Shown piece after piece: positions 11,471 to 19,725 of a stretch of DNA of 52,641 nucleotides (its first letter is position 1; each line of letters opens with the position of its first letter). Origin of the DNA: an uncultured SAR86 cluster bacterium (GTDB lineage Bacteria > Pseudomonadota > Gammaproteobacteria > Magnimaribacterales > AG-339-G14); the NCBI GenBank assembly GCA_902527995.1, contig CABZRA010000005.1, positions 1-52,641 of the forward strand. The letters run 5' to 3'. The translations under genes were made by a program, and so were the position numbers. The notes under the pieces were generated by a model. The model made no database searches. It saw only the letters and a list, made by a program, of their open reading frames with translations, and was not told where the DNA came from.

Positions 11471-12169
11471 ATGAAAGTGAAAGCTATAACCTTTGATTTG
11501 GACGATACTCTTTGGCCTCTTTTTGACGTGATCATGCATGCTCATAAGAGCTCTAATGATTACTTAATTGAAAAGCATCCGCAGATGCAGGGAATTTTAT
11601 TTTCTTCAGAAGAAAGAAAAAAATGGAAAGAATTAGTTAGTCAAGAACCTAGTCTAGCTAACCGTCTTTCCGAATTGAGGCAAAAAGTAATCTTTGAATT
11701 GCTTGTTGAAAACAAGGTTGCCTCCGAGGAAGCGAAATCTCTATCAGAAGAGTCTTTCAAAATCTTTTTGGAAGAAAGACATAAAGTTATTTACTTCGAC
11801 GACGTAATAGAAACACTAGAGGCCCTAAAAAATAAATATATCTTAGGTGTTATTACAAACGGTAACGCTGATATCAGAACCTTAAAGATAGATCATTTAT
11901 TTGATTTTTATGTAAATGCAGAGATGGTTAATGAAAGTAAGCCGGGTAAGAAAATATTTGACGAAGCAGCTAAATTAGCAGGTGTAGCGCCAGAAGAAAT
12001 TTGTCACATTGGCGACCATCCTATTAACGATGTTGAGGGTGCGTTACACGCAGGCTTTCAAGCCATGTGGATGAATGCATTAAAAAAGGATTGGGAACAC
12101 AAAGATGAATTGAAAGTCCCCGAACTAAAAAATTGGAAGGAATTAGAATCTGAATTTTTAGAATTATAA
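11471..12169 (+). CDS. HAD-superfamily hydrolase (YigB-like)
   Basis: Start moved from the track's 11309 to ATG 11471: MKVKAITFDLDDTLWPLFD; the 5' extension only overlaps xerC. GVITNGNAD and HIGDHPINDVEGA motifs. Confidence 0.92.
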   Translation: MKVKAITFDLDDTLWPLFDVIMHAHKSSNDYLIEKHPQMQGILFSSEERKKWKELVSQEPSLANRLSELRQKVIFELLVENKVASEEAKSLSEESFKIFLEERHKVIYFDDVIETLEALKNKYILGVITNGNADIRTLKIDHLFDFYVNAEMVNESKPGKKIFDEAAKLAGVAPEEICHIGDHPINDVEGALHAGFQAMWMNALKKDWEHKDELKVPELKNWKELESEFLEL

Positions 12170-12775
12170 GCTTTCCAACTGAGAAAAATATTTATCTAAT
12201 CTGTCTTGATTTAAAGCTATTAAGCCTTGGAAAGGACCTAAGTTAGATTTGATTTCTGAAAGATTAGTCGCTTCGCCCACTTGGATTAAGCCAATCATTG
12301 CCATTACTAAATGCGGTGTACATTGGTAGACATACACACCTTCAGTGTCAAAGGTAATAGAGAAATCTTGACCTTGAACACTCTCCCAAGGTGTCGCACC
12401 AGAGGGAATTAAATTTGGCGCTGAAACCGTGTTATGGCCGGGATCAACAGATTTAAAGACTACGGTGTCACCCTTTTTAATTTTAAGTGCTGCTGGTTCG
12501 AATACCATTACTCCATCTGCTCCAGCGTTTAACATTTTTACAATATGTTCGTTTTCAGATCCACTAGCCGCAGGCTCAGAAGGCGAGGATGTTTTAATTA
12601 AAGAAACTTTATATCCCGGACCAGAAGTCGAAATTCCGCAATCATCGCCTTGCATGCAAGCACTGCCTAAAGGCGTTATTCTCGCTTCAATAGCTTCATC
12701 TCTCATGTCAATATTGTTAGAGAAAATTCCTAAACTAAAGAAAAAGAAAATTGTTAAAAATTTTAAATATGCCAT
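12164..12775 (-). CDS. Secreted pseudoazurin-like cupredoxin with a Cys-containing N-terminal extension
   Basis: 203 aa; signal peptide; MLNAGADGVMVFEPAALKIKKGDTVVFKSVDPGHNTVS and YVYQCTPHLVMAM type-1 Cu ligands (H, C, H, M). Confidence 0.88.
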   Translation of the reverse strand: MAYLKFLTIFFFFSLGIFSNNIDMRDEAIEARITPLGSACMQGDDCGISTSGPGYKVSLIKTSSPSEPAASGSENEHIVKMLNAGADGVMVFEPAALKIKKGDTVVFKSVDPGHNTVSAPNLIPSGATPWESVQGQDFSITFDTEGVYVYQCTPHLVMAMIGLIQVGEATNLSEIKSNLGPFQGLIALNQDRLDKYFSQLESL

Positions 12776-12874
12776 AAATTTGTGAATCGAGTATATCTAA
12801 AACCATTTGAAATAAAAACTTTTCGGATGGCTTAGATACAAAGGATATTTAGTTATGCAAAAGTATTTTTTATT

Positions 12875-13948
12875 TCAAGCACGAGCTTGTAAAACTAAGT
12901 TATTTGTCGTTTCTGCAGCTAAATTAACATTTCCAAAACCTGCCTCGCCTAAAAGTTCCATAAGCTTATTTGGTCCCGCTTGAGGTCCCAAACCTAAGCC
13001 GACAGATTGAGCTTTAGAAGCTGGCACACAAACTAACGTTCCAAATCCATACATCATTCCTGATGCAGGATTATTAGCTATATTATTTGCAAAGCCATCA
13101 AGCGCCATGGGCTCGACAACCATAAATGTTCCATCTTTAGCTAGAGTGTCTTTAATGCTTGAGGCAATCCCAACTGGGTCGCCCATGTCATGCCAAGCAT
13201 CAAAAATACATGCAAGATCGTATTCATTTTTAGGAATGGCTGCCGCATCCGAAACATAAAATTCTAAGTTCGATAACCCTTTTTCTTCAGCCCTTTTTTT
13301 TGCTTCTTCTATCGATGGACCATGAAAATCAAACGCATGGATTGTAGAATTTGGGTATTGCTCTGCCATTAGAATAGAAGATGTTCCAAGGCCGCATCCA
13401 ATATCTGCAATTTTTGCACCCATTTGTAATTTTTCCTCGACGCCTTCTAACGCGGGAATCCATTCATTTAACAAATGTCCGGCATAGGCTGGTCTGAAAA
13501 ATCTTTCTGTTCCACAAAAGCAACAATCATGATGTTCGCCCCATGGACGACCTCTTCCAGTTTTAAATACATCCAGTGCAACATCTTCTTTTGCGAATTG
13601 TCCAACAACCCCTTGAATTAAACCTTGAATACAAGTAGGTTCGCTTTCGCGAGCAAAAACACAGGCCTGTTCAGGAGATAAACTAAATTCTTCAGCTTCT
13701 GAATCGAAAGTAACATATCCTCTAGCAGCATTTGATGCTAGCCATTCTTTAAGATAGCGTTCGTCTACCTCAGCTTCTTTAGCTATAGCCGGCACTTTAG
13801 CAGGACCAAGCTTATCCATTGCTTGATACACCCCAGTTTGATCACCGATATAAGACATCATTATGGCAACCGCGCCTGCAACGTCGTTAAAAACATTACC
13901 GAAAAGCGCCATAACTTTTTCGTGATCTACATTCATTTGTTCGTTCAT
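12875..13948 (-). CDS. SAM-dependent methyltransferase with winged-helix N-terminus (Rv2258c-like)
   Basis: 357 aa; GAKIADIGCGLGTSSILMAEQYP motif I; N-terminal helical/wH region. Confidence 0.85.
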   Translation of the reverse strand: MNEQMNVDHEKVMALFGNVFNDVAGAVAIMMSYIGDQTGVYQAMDKLGPAKVPAIAKEAEVDERYLKEWLASNAARGYVTFDSEAEEFSLSPEQACVFARESEPTCIQGLIQGVVGQFAKEDVALDVFKTGRGRPWGEHHDCCFCGTERFFRPAYAGHLLNEWIPALEGVEEKLQMGAKIADIGCGLGTSSILMAEQYPNSTIHAFDFHGPSIEEAKKRAEEKGLSNLEFYVSDAAAIPKNEYDLACIFDAWHDMGDPVGIASSIKDTLAKDGTFMVVEPMALDGFANNIANNPASGMMYGFGTLVCVPASKAQSVGLGLGPQAGPNKLMELLGEAGFGNVNLAAETTNNLVLQARA

Positions 13949-14036
13949 AAAACTCTCCTCATTTAGTGTTTCTTACTGATTTACAGTAAAACAAATTGGA
14001 TAGAATTTAAAGGGAGTTTTTTTGGATTTTAAGAAA

Positions 14037-15227
14037 TCAGATAATTTTTTCTGATTTTAAGGAATCAAATTCCTCAGGGCTAATTTTAAGATATTTCTCT
14101 AATATTTCTGCTGTGTGTTCGCCCAATTCAGGCGCTGGAGAATAATTCTCTTCATAACTTTCAAGTTTAATTGGGTTACCTGGCATTTTTGCTGTTGCAC
14201 CAGACGGTTGTTCTAAGTCGATAATCATATTTCTTTTTTTTACAAGCGGATCTTCTAATGCGTCACGAACTGAATTAATTGGCCCAGATGGAACGCGATG
14301 TTTTGCTAGTAAGTCGAGCCAATGCGAACTTGGTTTATGTTTTAGTTTTTCAGAAATAGCTTCGTCAATATTTTTTCTATCAGCTAGACGACCTTGAACG
14401 GTTTTATATTCTTCACCTTTGAATTCCTCAAGATCTAGAGCGTTTAATAAATTAGGCCAAAAATCTTCATGCACTACGGAAATGATTATAAATCCGTCAG
14501 CGGTTTTATAAGAATTATAAGGAACGTGAAGAAAATGTTGATTTCCTATCGGTTTAGGATCTATTCCTGAAATTGTATTCATAGTTGCCATGTATGTGAG
14601 AAGGCTTACTTGGCAATCTAACATAGAAATATCAACATGATCTCCAACGCCATCTTTATCTCTTTTTTGCAAAGCACTTAAGATGCCAATAATACTAAAC
14701 ATGCCAGATGATAAATCGGCAATGGGAATACCTGCTCGAACTGGGTGATCTTGATCCTCTCCAGTTATAGACATCCCGCCGCCATAGGCCTGAAGAATTT
14801 GATCGTAAGCAGGTCTATCTGCTTCACCTTTTCCAAAACCACTGATAGAACAAGTAATAATTTTTGGGTTGTGTTGTTTTAAAGTAGAAAAATCTATTCC
14901 CAATCTTTCTGTGACTCCAGAGCTAAAATTATCCAAAACTACGTCAAATTTTTTTATTAGCTCATAAAATAACTGTTTGCCTTTTTCTTGTTTCAGATCC
15001 AAGGTAAGGCTTTTTTTATTCCTCGCTAAAGTAATGTGATAAGGACTTACGCCATCAAGAGAATAATCAGCGTGGTCTTTATAAAGGCCTCTAGTAATTT
15101 CACCTTTGCCTGGTGGTTCAACTTTTACAACTTCAGCGCCTAGATCTGCGATCAGCATACTCGCATAGGGACCTGCTAACATGTGAGTTAAGTCTAGAAC
15201 TTTAATGTTCTCTAATGGCGCCGACAT
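14037..15227 (-). CDS. Class III (CaiB/BaiF-family) CoA transferase
   Basis: 396 aa; LENIKVLDLTHMLAGPYASMLIADLGAEVVKVEPP; Asp in DISMLDCQVSLL region. Confidence 0.93.
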   Translation of the reverse strand: MSAPLENIKVLDLTHMLAGPYASMLIADLGAEVVKVEPPGKGEITRGLYKDHADYSLDGVSPYHITLARNKKSLTLDLKQEKGKQLFYELIKKFDVVLDNFSSGVTERLGIDFSTLKQHNPKIITCSISGFGKGEADRPAYDQILQAYGGGMSITGEDQDHPVRAGIPIADLSSGMFSIIGILSALQKRDKDGVGDHVDISMLDCQVSLLTYMATMNTISGIDPKPIGNQHFLHVPYNSYKTADGFIIISVVHEDFWPNLLNALDLEEFKGEEYKTVQGRLADRKNIDEAISEKLKHKPSSHWLDLLAKHRVPSGPINSVRDALEDPLVKKRNMIIDLEQPSGATAKMPGNPIKLESYEENYSPAPELGEHTAEILEKYLKISPEEFDSLKSEKII

Positions 15228-15230
15228 AAA

Positions 15231-15746
15231 TCAATAATTTATCTTATCGTCGACAGCATGTCCGCGAGTTGGGATTAAAGCCGATCTTAAAAAAGAAGCC
15301 ACAACTTCGTCGTTTTGATTTTTACCAATTGTTTTAACTGTAACAATTCCGCAATTTTCCCTAGATTCAGACAATCTTTTCTCCACAACCTCCGATTCTG
15401 CATACAGGGTGTCGCCCACAAATAAAGGTTTTGGCAGCAAAATATCTGTCCAGCCTAAATTTGCAATTGCTTTTTGACTAATGTCGCTGACGCTCATGCC
15501 AACCATCGTAGCCACTGTAAATGTGCTGTTAACTAAAGTTTTACCAAACTCGGTTGCTTTTCCATACTCTTCATCGAAGTGCAGCGGGTGAGTATTCATA
15601 GTTAACAAAGTAAACCACGTATTATCGGCTTGAGTTATGGTGCGACCAGGTCTGTGTTCATAAATATGGCCGACCTCAAAATCTTCGAAATAACGACCGT
15701 AAGATTCTCTAAATCTTCCTCCTCCTAAGTCTTTTGAGCCAGTCAT
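15231..15746 (-). CDS. MaoC-family hydratase (mesaconyl-/itaconyl-CoA hydratase-like)
   Basis: Start placed at ATG 15746 (MTGSKDLGGGRFRESYGRYFEDFEVGHIYEHRPGRTITQADNTWFTLLTMNTHPLHFDEEY); the track start at 15770 overlaps the upstream gene. Confidence 0.85.
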   Translation of the reverse strand: MTGSKDLGGGRFRESYGRYFEDFEVGHIYEHRPGRTITQADNTWFTLLTMNTHPLHFDEEYGKATEFGKTLVNSTFTVATMVGMSVSDISQKAIANLGWTDILLPKPLFVGDTLYAESEVVEKRLSESRENCGIVTVKTIGKNQNDEVVASFLRSALIPTRGHAVDDKINY

Positions 15747-15747
15747 T

Positions 15748-16572
15748 TTACTCTTTCTCTTCTTCTCCAAGAGTGATTTTTAACCTCATTGCCTCAGCAA
15801 TTGGTTCATCGATCATTTGCCCATCAACCTTTATGGCCCCACCACCTGATTTTTGATACTCCTCTAGTACTTTTTTCGCTTCAGCTTTTTCTTCTGGGGA
15901 CGGTGAAAAAGCATCGTTAATATGATCTATTTGATCAGGGTGAATAGCAGCCTTACCAGTAAACCCTAAATTTTTTACTGCCTCGGCTTCTTCTTTTAAA
16001 CCAGCCATTTTGTCTATATAAAAGTATGGTGCATCAATTGTAAAAAGATTGAACATTGAAGCTGCCAAAACAACTCTATGTCTTGCATACAACAATGGCT
16101 CCCATGACAACTTACAACCTAAACTTGCCGAAGCATCTGCAGCTCCGAAAAATAAACCCACAACATCTTTGAAAGCTGCAATTTGAGTAACTGTTTCAAT
16201 CGCCCTAGAAGTTTCAATCAAAGGAACTAATTTATTTTTAAAATCTATCATCGGGGCAAGCGTCGCTAAAAAATCAAAACTTTGAGTTTTGGGTAAAATG
16301 ATAGCTTCTATCTGATCTTGATAGGGAGAGATAGAATCAATATCTGCTCTGCCGAGAGCTTCCATCGCGTCATTTACGCGAACAAATAGAGGTTTTGTAA
16401 ATGCTTTTTCTTTTAGTAGGCTAATAAGTGTTTCTCTTGCCACTAATTTTTCGGCTTCAGGACAACCATCTTCAAGGTCAACAATAATCGCGTCGGCATT
16501 ACTGTTCTGGGCGCGCTCAAGACGATTTAATGTATGCCCCGGTATAAATAAGCTGGATCTGTAATTACTCAT
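15748..16572 (-). CDS. HpcH/HpaI aldolase / CitE-family acyl-CoA lyase
   Basis: 274 aa; RSSLFIPGHTLNRLERAQNSNADAIIVDLEDGCPEAEK, GFTGKAAIHPDQI. Confidence 0.92.
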   Translation of the reverse strand: MSNYRSSLFIPGHTLNRLERAQNSNADAIIVDLEDGCPEAEKLVARETLISLLKEKAFTKPLFVRVNDAMEALGRADIDSISPYQDQIEAIILPKTQSFDFLATLAPMIDFKNKLVPLIETSRAIETVTQIAAFKDVVGLFFGAADASASLGCKLSWEPLLYARHRVVLAASMFNLFTIDAPYFYIDKMAGLKEEAEAVKNLGFTGKAAIHPDQIDHINDAFSPSPEEKAEAKKVLEEYQKSGGGAIKVDGQMIDEPIAEAMRLKITLGEEEKE

Positions 16573-16573
16573 A

Positions 16574-17197
16574 TCAACTTTGTTCTTTTTTTATTAAATA
16601 ATCCACTACATTCAAAAGTTCATCGGTGGCAAGTTCTCTGGTTGCAGAAACCTTGTATTTTCCGTTCACAATAAATGCTGGGACGCCCTTTATACCGTAT
16701 TTAAAGGCAAATAACTCAGCTTTTCGTAAATTATTTTTTAAACCAAAAGAATTTATTGCGGCAAGATATTGATCTTCATTCACTCCATAACCTTGAAAGA
16801 AAGGAACGACCTCTTTGTCAGAAAGCATCATTTTTCGGTTGTAATGAATTGCACCAAATATGCCCTCTATAGCTTCTGGAACCTTTAAGGTCTCGGAAGC
16901 GAAAAATAATTTTGCGTGAGTTTTAGTTTGTGCATTCCAAATTACTGGCAATCTAAAGAAATCCACTTCCTCATCAATGTTACCTTTCCAATCTCCAATT
17001 AATTGCTCAAGGCTGAAACAATGGCCACATCCAAACCAAAAAAATTCAATCACCTCTATTTTTTCAGGATTTCTGGTAGGTATTGGTTCAATTAATTGAT
17101 AGTGCCTGCCTTCTTGATAGTCTTTTGATAAAACAAAAGTACTAAAAAAACTTAAAAATAAAGCTAAAAGAAAAGACTTAGTACAATCCCGAAACAT
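16574..17197 (-). CDS. dsbA: Thiol:disulfide interchange protein DsbA
   Basis: 207 aa; IEFFWFGCGHCFSLE (CGHC active site), GIKGVPAFIVNGKY. Confidence 0.94.
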   Translation of the reverse strand: MFRDCTKSFLLALFLSFFSTFVLSKDYQEGRHYQLIEPIPTRNPEKIEVIEFFWFGCGHCFSLEQLIGDWKGNIDEEVDFFRLPVIWNAQTKTHAKLFFASETLKVPEAIEGIFGAIHYNRKMMLSDKEVVPFFQGYGVNEDQYLAAINSFGLKNNLRKAELFAFKYGIKGVPAFIVNGKYKVSATRELATDELLNVVDYLIKKEQS

Positions 17198-17816
17198 AGT
17201 TTGCCACCGCTCTGATCTCTTCGGTCGTTAAACGGACAGCAATTCCTTGCATAATCTTCGCATTACTACTATGCACTCGCTCCCCGTTTTTATATGCCAC
17301 TAAACTAGTAACTACGTATTCAGCTTTCTGTCCACTTAATTTAGGATAACCTGCTGACTCCACTCCTCTTCCTTGAGGTCCATGACACCCCGTACATGCG
17401 GGGACTCCCCCAGACAAATTCCCTGCTCGATATATTCTTTGACCTAATTCAAAGTTAATGCTATCAGCTTGACCAACTTTTGTGTCTTGCGCCGCATAGT
17501 ATGCCGCGATATCTCTTAACTGCTCTTCAGAATAATTATCAAGTAACCCCATCATTGATTCAATCATGCGCTCGCCTTTTTGGACATGAATTAACTGAGC
17601 TAAAGTGTAACTTTCTCTCTGCCCAGCGAGTGTTGGCCATTGCCCCACAACACTATTTCCATCTGCACCGTGACAACCAGCACAGGTAGCAATCAGTTCA
17701 GAACCTGCCATGGGATCGCCTCGTTTAACGGCTTTAACCTCTACTTCTTCACTAGCTGAGTGAATAAAGCTAGATGAGAACAATATAAGGCATGTTAAAA
17801 AGAAATTTTTATACAT
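17178..17816 (-). CDS. Dihaem cytochrome c4
   Basis: 212 aa; two CXXCH sites (CAGCHGADGNS; CTGCHGPQGRG); adjacent to dsbA and engB. Confidence 0.95.
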   Translation of the reverse strand: MYKNFFLTCLILFSSSFIHSASEEVEVKAVKRGDPMAGSELIATCAGCHGADGNSVVGQWPTLAGQRESYTLAQLIHVQKGERMIESMMGLLDNYSEEQLRDIAAYYAAQDTKVGQADSINFELGQRIYRAGNLSGGVPACTGCHGPQGRGVESAGYPKLSGQKAEYVVTSLVAYKNGERVHSSNAKIMQGIAVRLTTEEIRAVANYVSGLY

Positions 17817-17900
17817 TATTTATTCTTTTGTGGGCTAAGTGAGCAGAATTATATACTATTGAAGGTAAATTTTCCTTTATAACAATATGTCTGAAAAACT

Positions 17901-18506
17901 ATGTTCTTAAAGATTAACTTCGATAGATCCTGTCCTGGAGAGCAATTTTTTCCTGACGATGAGGGCATTGAGCTTGCCATTTGTGGACGCTCCAATTCGG
18001 GCAAGTCGAGCGTCTTGAACATGCTAGCGAACCAAAAAAAGTTAGCAAAAACTTCTAACACACCTGGTCGAACTCAATCCATAAACTTTTTCAACATCAA
18101 TGAAGATTCTTCAAAAAAATTAGTAGATCTCCCAGGTTATGGCTATGCCAAAGCCTCAAAAAAGATGCAAAAAGAATGGGGGCAACAAATCACAAAATAC
18201 ATGGCCTCACGCAGGAGCCTCAGAGGTATTATTTTGATCATGGATGTCAGACATTCGCTGCAAGAAAGTGATCTGAATTTCATTGCTTGGTGTGAACAAT
18301 ACAATTTACCAATGCAAATTCTCTTAAACAAATCAGATAAACTTTCTAAAAATAAAGCTTATCAAGAACTTATGAAATGCACAGAAAAGACTGCTCATAA
18401 CTTATTGTTAGATAGGCCGATGTTGTTGTCCGCAAAAACAGCTTCTGGGGCCGGGGAACTTTCGAAAAAGATTCTAGATTGGATGGAAATACAATTAAAA
18501 CACTGA
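17901..18506 (+). CDS. engB: Ribosome biogenesis GTP-binding protein EngB/YsxC
   Basis: 201 aa; CGRSNSGKSSVLNML, NTPGRTQSINFF, LVDLPGYGYAKASK, LNKSDKLSK. Confidence 0.96.
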   Translation: MFLKINFDRSCPGEQFFPDDEGIELAICGRSNSGKSSVLNMLANQKKLAKTSNTPGRTQSINFFNINEDSSKKLVDLPGYGYAKASKKMQKEWGQQITKYMASRRSLRGIILIMDVRHSLQESDLNFIAWCEQYNLPMQILLNKSDKLSKNKAYQELMKCTEKTAHNLLLDRPMLLSAKTASGAGELSKKILDWMEIQLKH

Positions 18507-18941
18507 ATGACACAACTTAAAAAAATTTATTTTATTTACGATGCCGACGGTGGTCTATGGAATGAAATTAAATATTGGATTAATAAAAATCTATTGAATA
18601 AAAAAAGTGCATGCGAGCTATGTGACATTTCTCATAGTAAGTTCTTTGTAAGATTTGAATGGTTATCTTTTATCAAAGAACTAAAGAATCATTACAAAGT
18701 AAAAGTACTACATCGCAATGAACTCCCACAAAACATTCAAGACAAAAATTATCAATTCCCGTGCGTAATTGGTGAGACAGAGAATGAGTTAATAGAAATC
18801 CTGAGTAAGATTGCATTCATAGATTATGGGAATCCGACAAGCGTCAATGAATTAAAAGAACAATTCTTCAAAAAACTAGCAATCCTTGAACACGATTCTG
18901 AATTTGATAAGGTAGAAAAGAAAAAAGGTTCAGCTTTTTAG
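18507..18941 (+). CDS. Hypothetical protein (YDADGGLWNEIKYWINK...CELCDISHSKF)
   Basis: 144 aa ORF starting immediately after engB; composition and frame consistent with coding; CxxC motif. Confidence 0.75.
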   Translation: MTQLKKIYFIYDADGGLWNEIKYWINKNLLNKKSACELCDISHSKFFVRFEWLSFIKELKNHYKVKVLHRNELPQNIQDKNYQFPCVIGETENELIEILSKIAFIDYGNPTSVNELKEQFFKKLAILEHDSEFDKVEKKKGSAF

Positions 18942-19093
18942 TTCTCGTTTTGTTCCTTGGCTTTATTTATTTGAATATTTTTACTTCAAGTAAAAAAAAC
19001 TAAAACCCTTAATACTTTGAAATGACTTGGCTGATTTATACAAATCAAATATATAATTTATGTTATCTTGAAATTTTAAAACGAGGATAATTT

Positions 19094-19576
19094 ATGAAAT
19101 TTATAAAAATATTTTTTTTAATTCTATTTATGGTTCCTTTAAGTGTTATGGCTGGTGGCCATAAACTAGAAGAACAAAACTTAAAAGTTGTAGATACGTT
19201 TTTTGATAACGTTTTAACTAATCCAGAGGTAGCAATGGAACTGATTCATGAGGATTTTGAATTTGAATTCATGGGTATCTGTGAAATTTGCAAAAGGTAC
19301 AATAAAGAGACCTATGAATCGGTATGGTTGAAACAAGTTATTCCTGGAGTTCTTCCTAATGGTATCAAGCTTAATATAACTAATAAAATTGCTGGCGGGG
19401 ACATGGTGGTTCTTATTATAGAAGGCGAAGCAGAAGGTATTAACGGAGAATACAACAATAATTATGCAATGGTAATGCAATTAGAGAACAAAAAGATTAT
19501 ATCCTTTCAAGAGTACATGAGTGATTTACTAGCCGAAACTAGATTGCATAAGAAAAAGATTGTTGATATCAATTAA
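19094..19576 (+). CDS. Secreted SnoaL-like/NTF2-fold protein
   Basis: 160 aa; signal peptide MKFIKIFFLILFMVPLSVMAGG; VVDTFFDNVLTNPEVAMELIHEDFEFEFMG resembles SnoaL-like proteins; SD GAGGATAA upstream. Confidence 0.7.
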   Translation: MKFIKIFFLILFMVPLSVMAGGHKLEEQNLKVVDTFFDNVLTNPEVAMELIHEDFEFEFMGICEICKRYNKETYESVWLKQVIPGVLPNGIKLNITNKIAGGDMVVLIIEGEAEGINGEYNNNYAMVMQLENKKIISFQEYMSDLLAETRLHKKKIVDIN

Positions 19577-19600
19577 GATATAACTACTTTTTTTGATTAA

Positions 19601-19671
19601 GGAAAGAATTCCCTTCTAAGCGCCCATTGATTAAAAAAGGGGAGATCAATGGGCTTAAGGAGAGAGTTTCC
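19601..19671. other. Strong inverted repeat / structured intergenic element between convergent SnoaL-like gene and polA
   Basis: GCCCATTGAT (19622-19631) and ATCAATGGGC (19645-19654) form a perfect 10-bp stem; outer GGAAA/TTTCC (19601-19605/19667-19671) can extend it. No U-run directly after. Confidence 0.6.
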
Positions 19672-19725
19672 TTATTTCTTAGGAGAATGCTTTTTAGACT
19701 AGAGAGTATTAAAAAAGTTCAATAG

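Noticed and set aside
12429-12785. 118-aa plus-strand ORF antisense to the cupredoxin gene
   Set aside because: The minus-strand product has a signal peptide and copper ligands; this frame is its antisense shadow.
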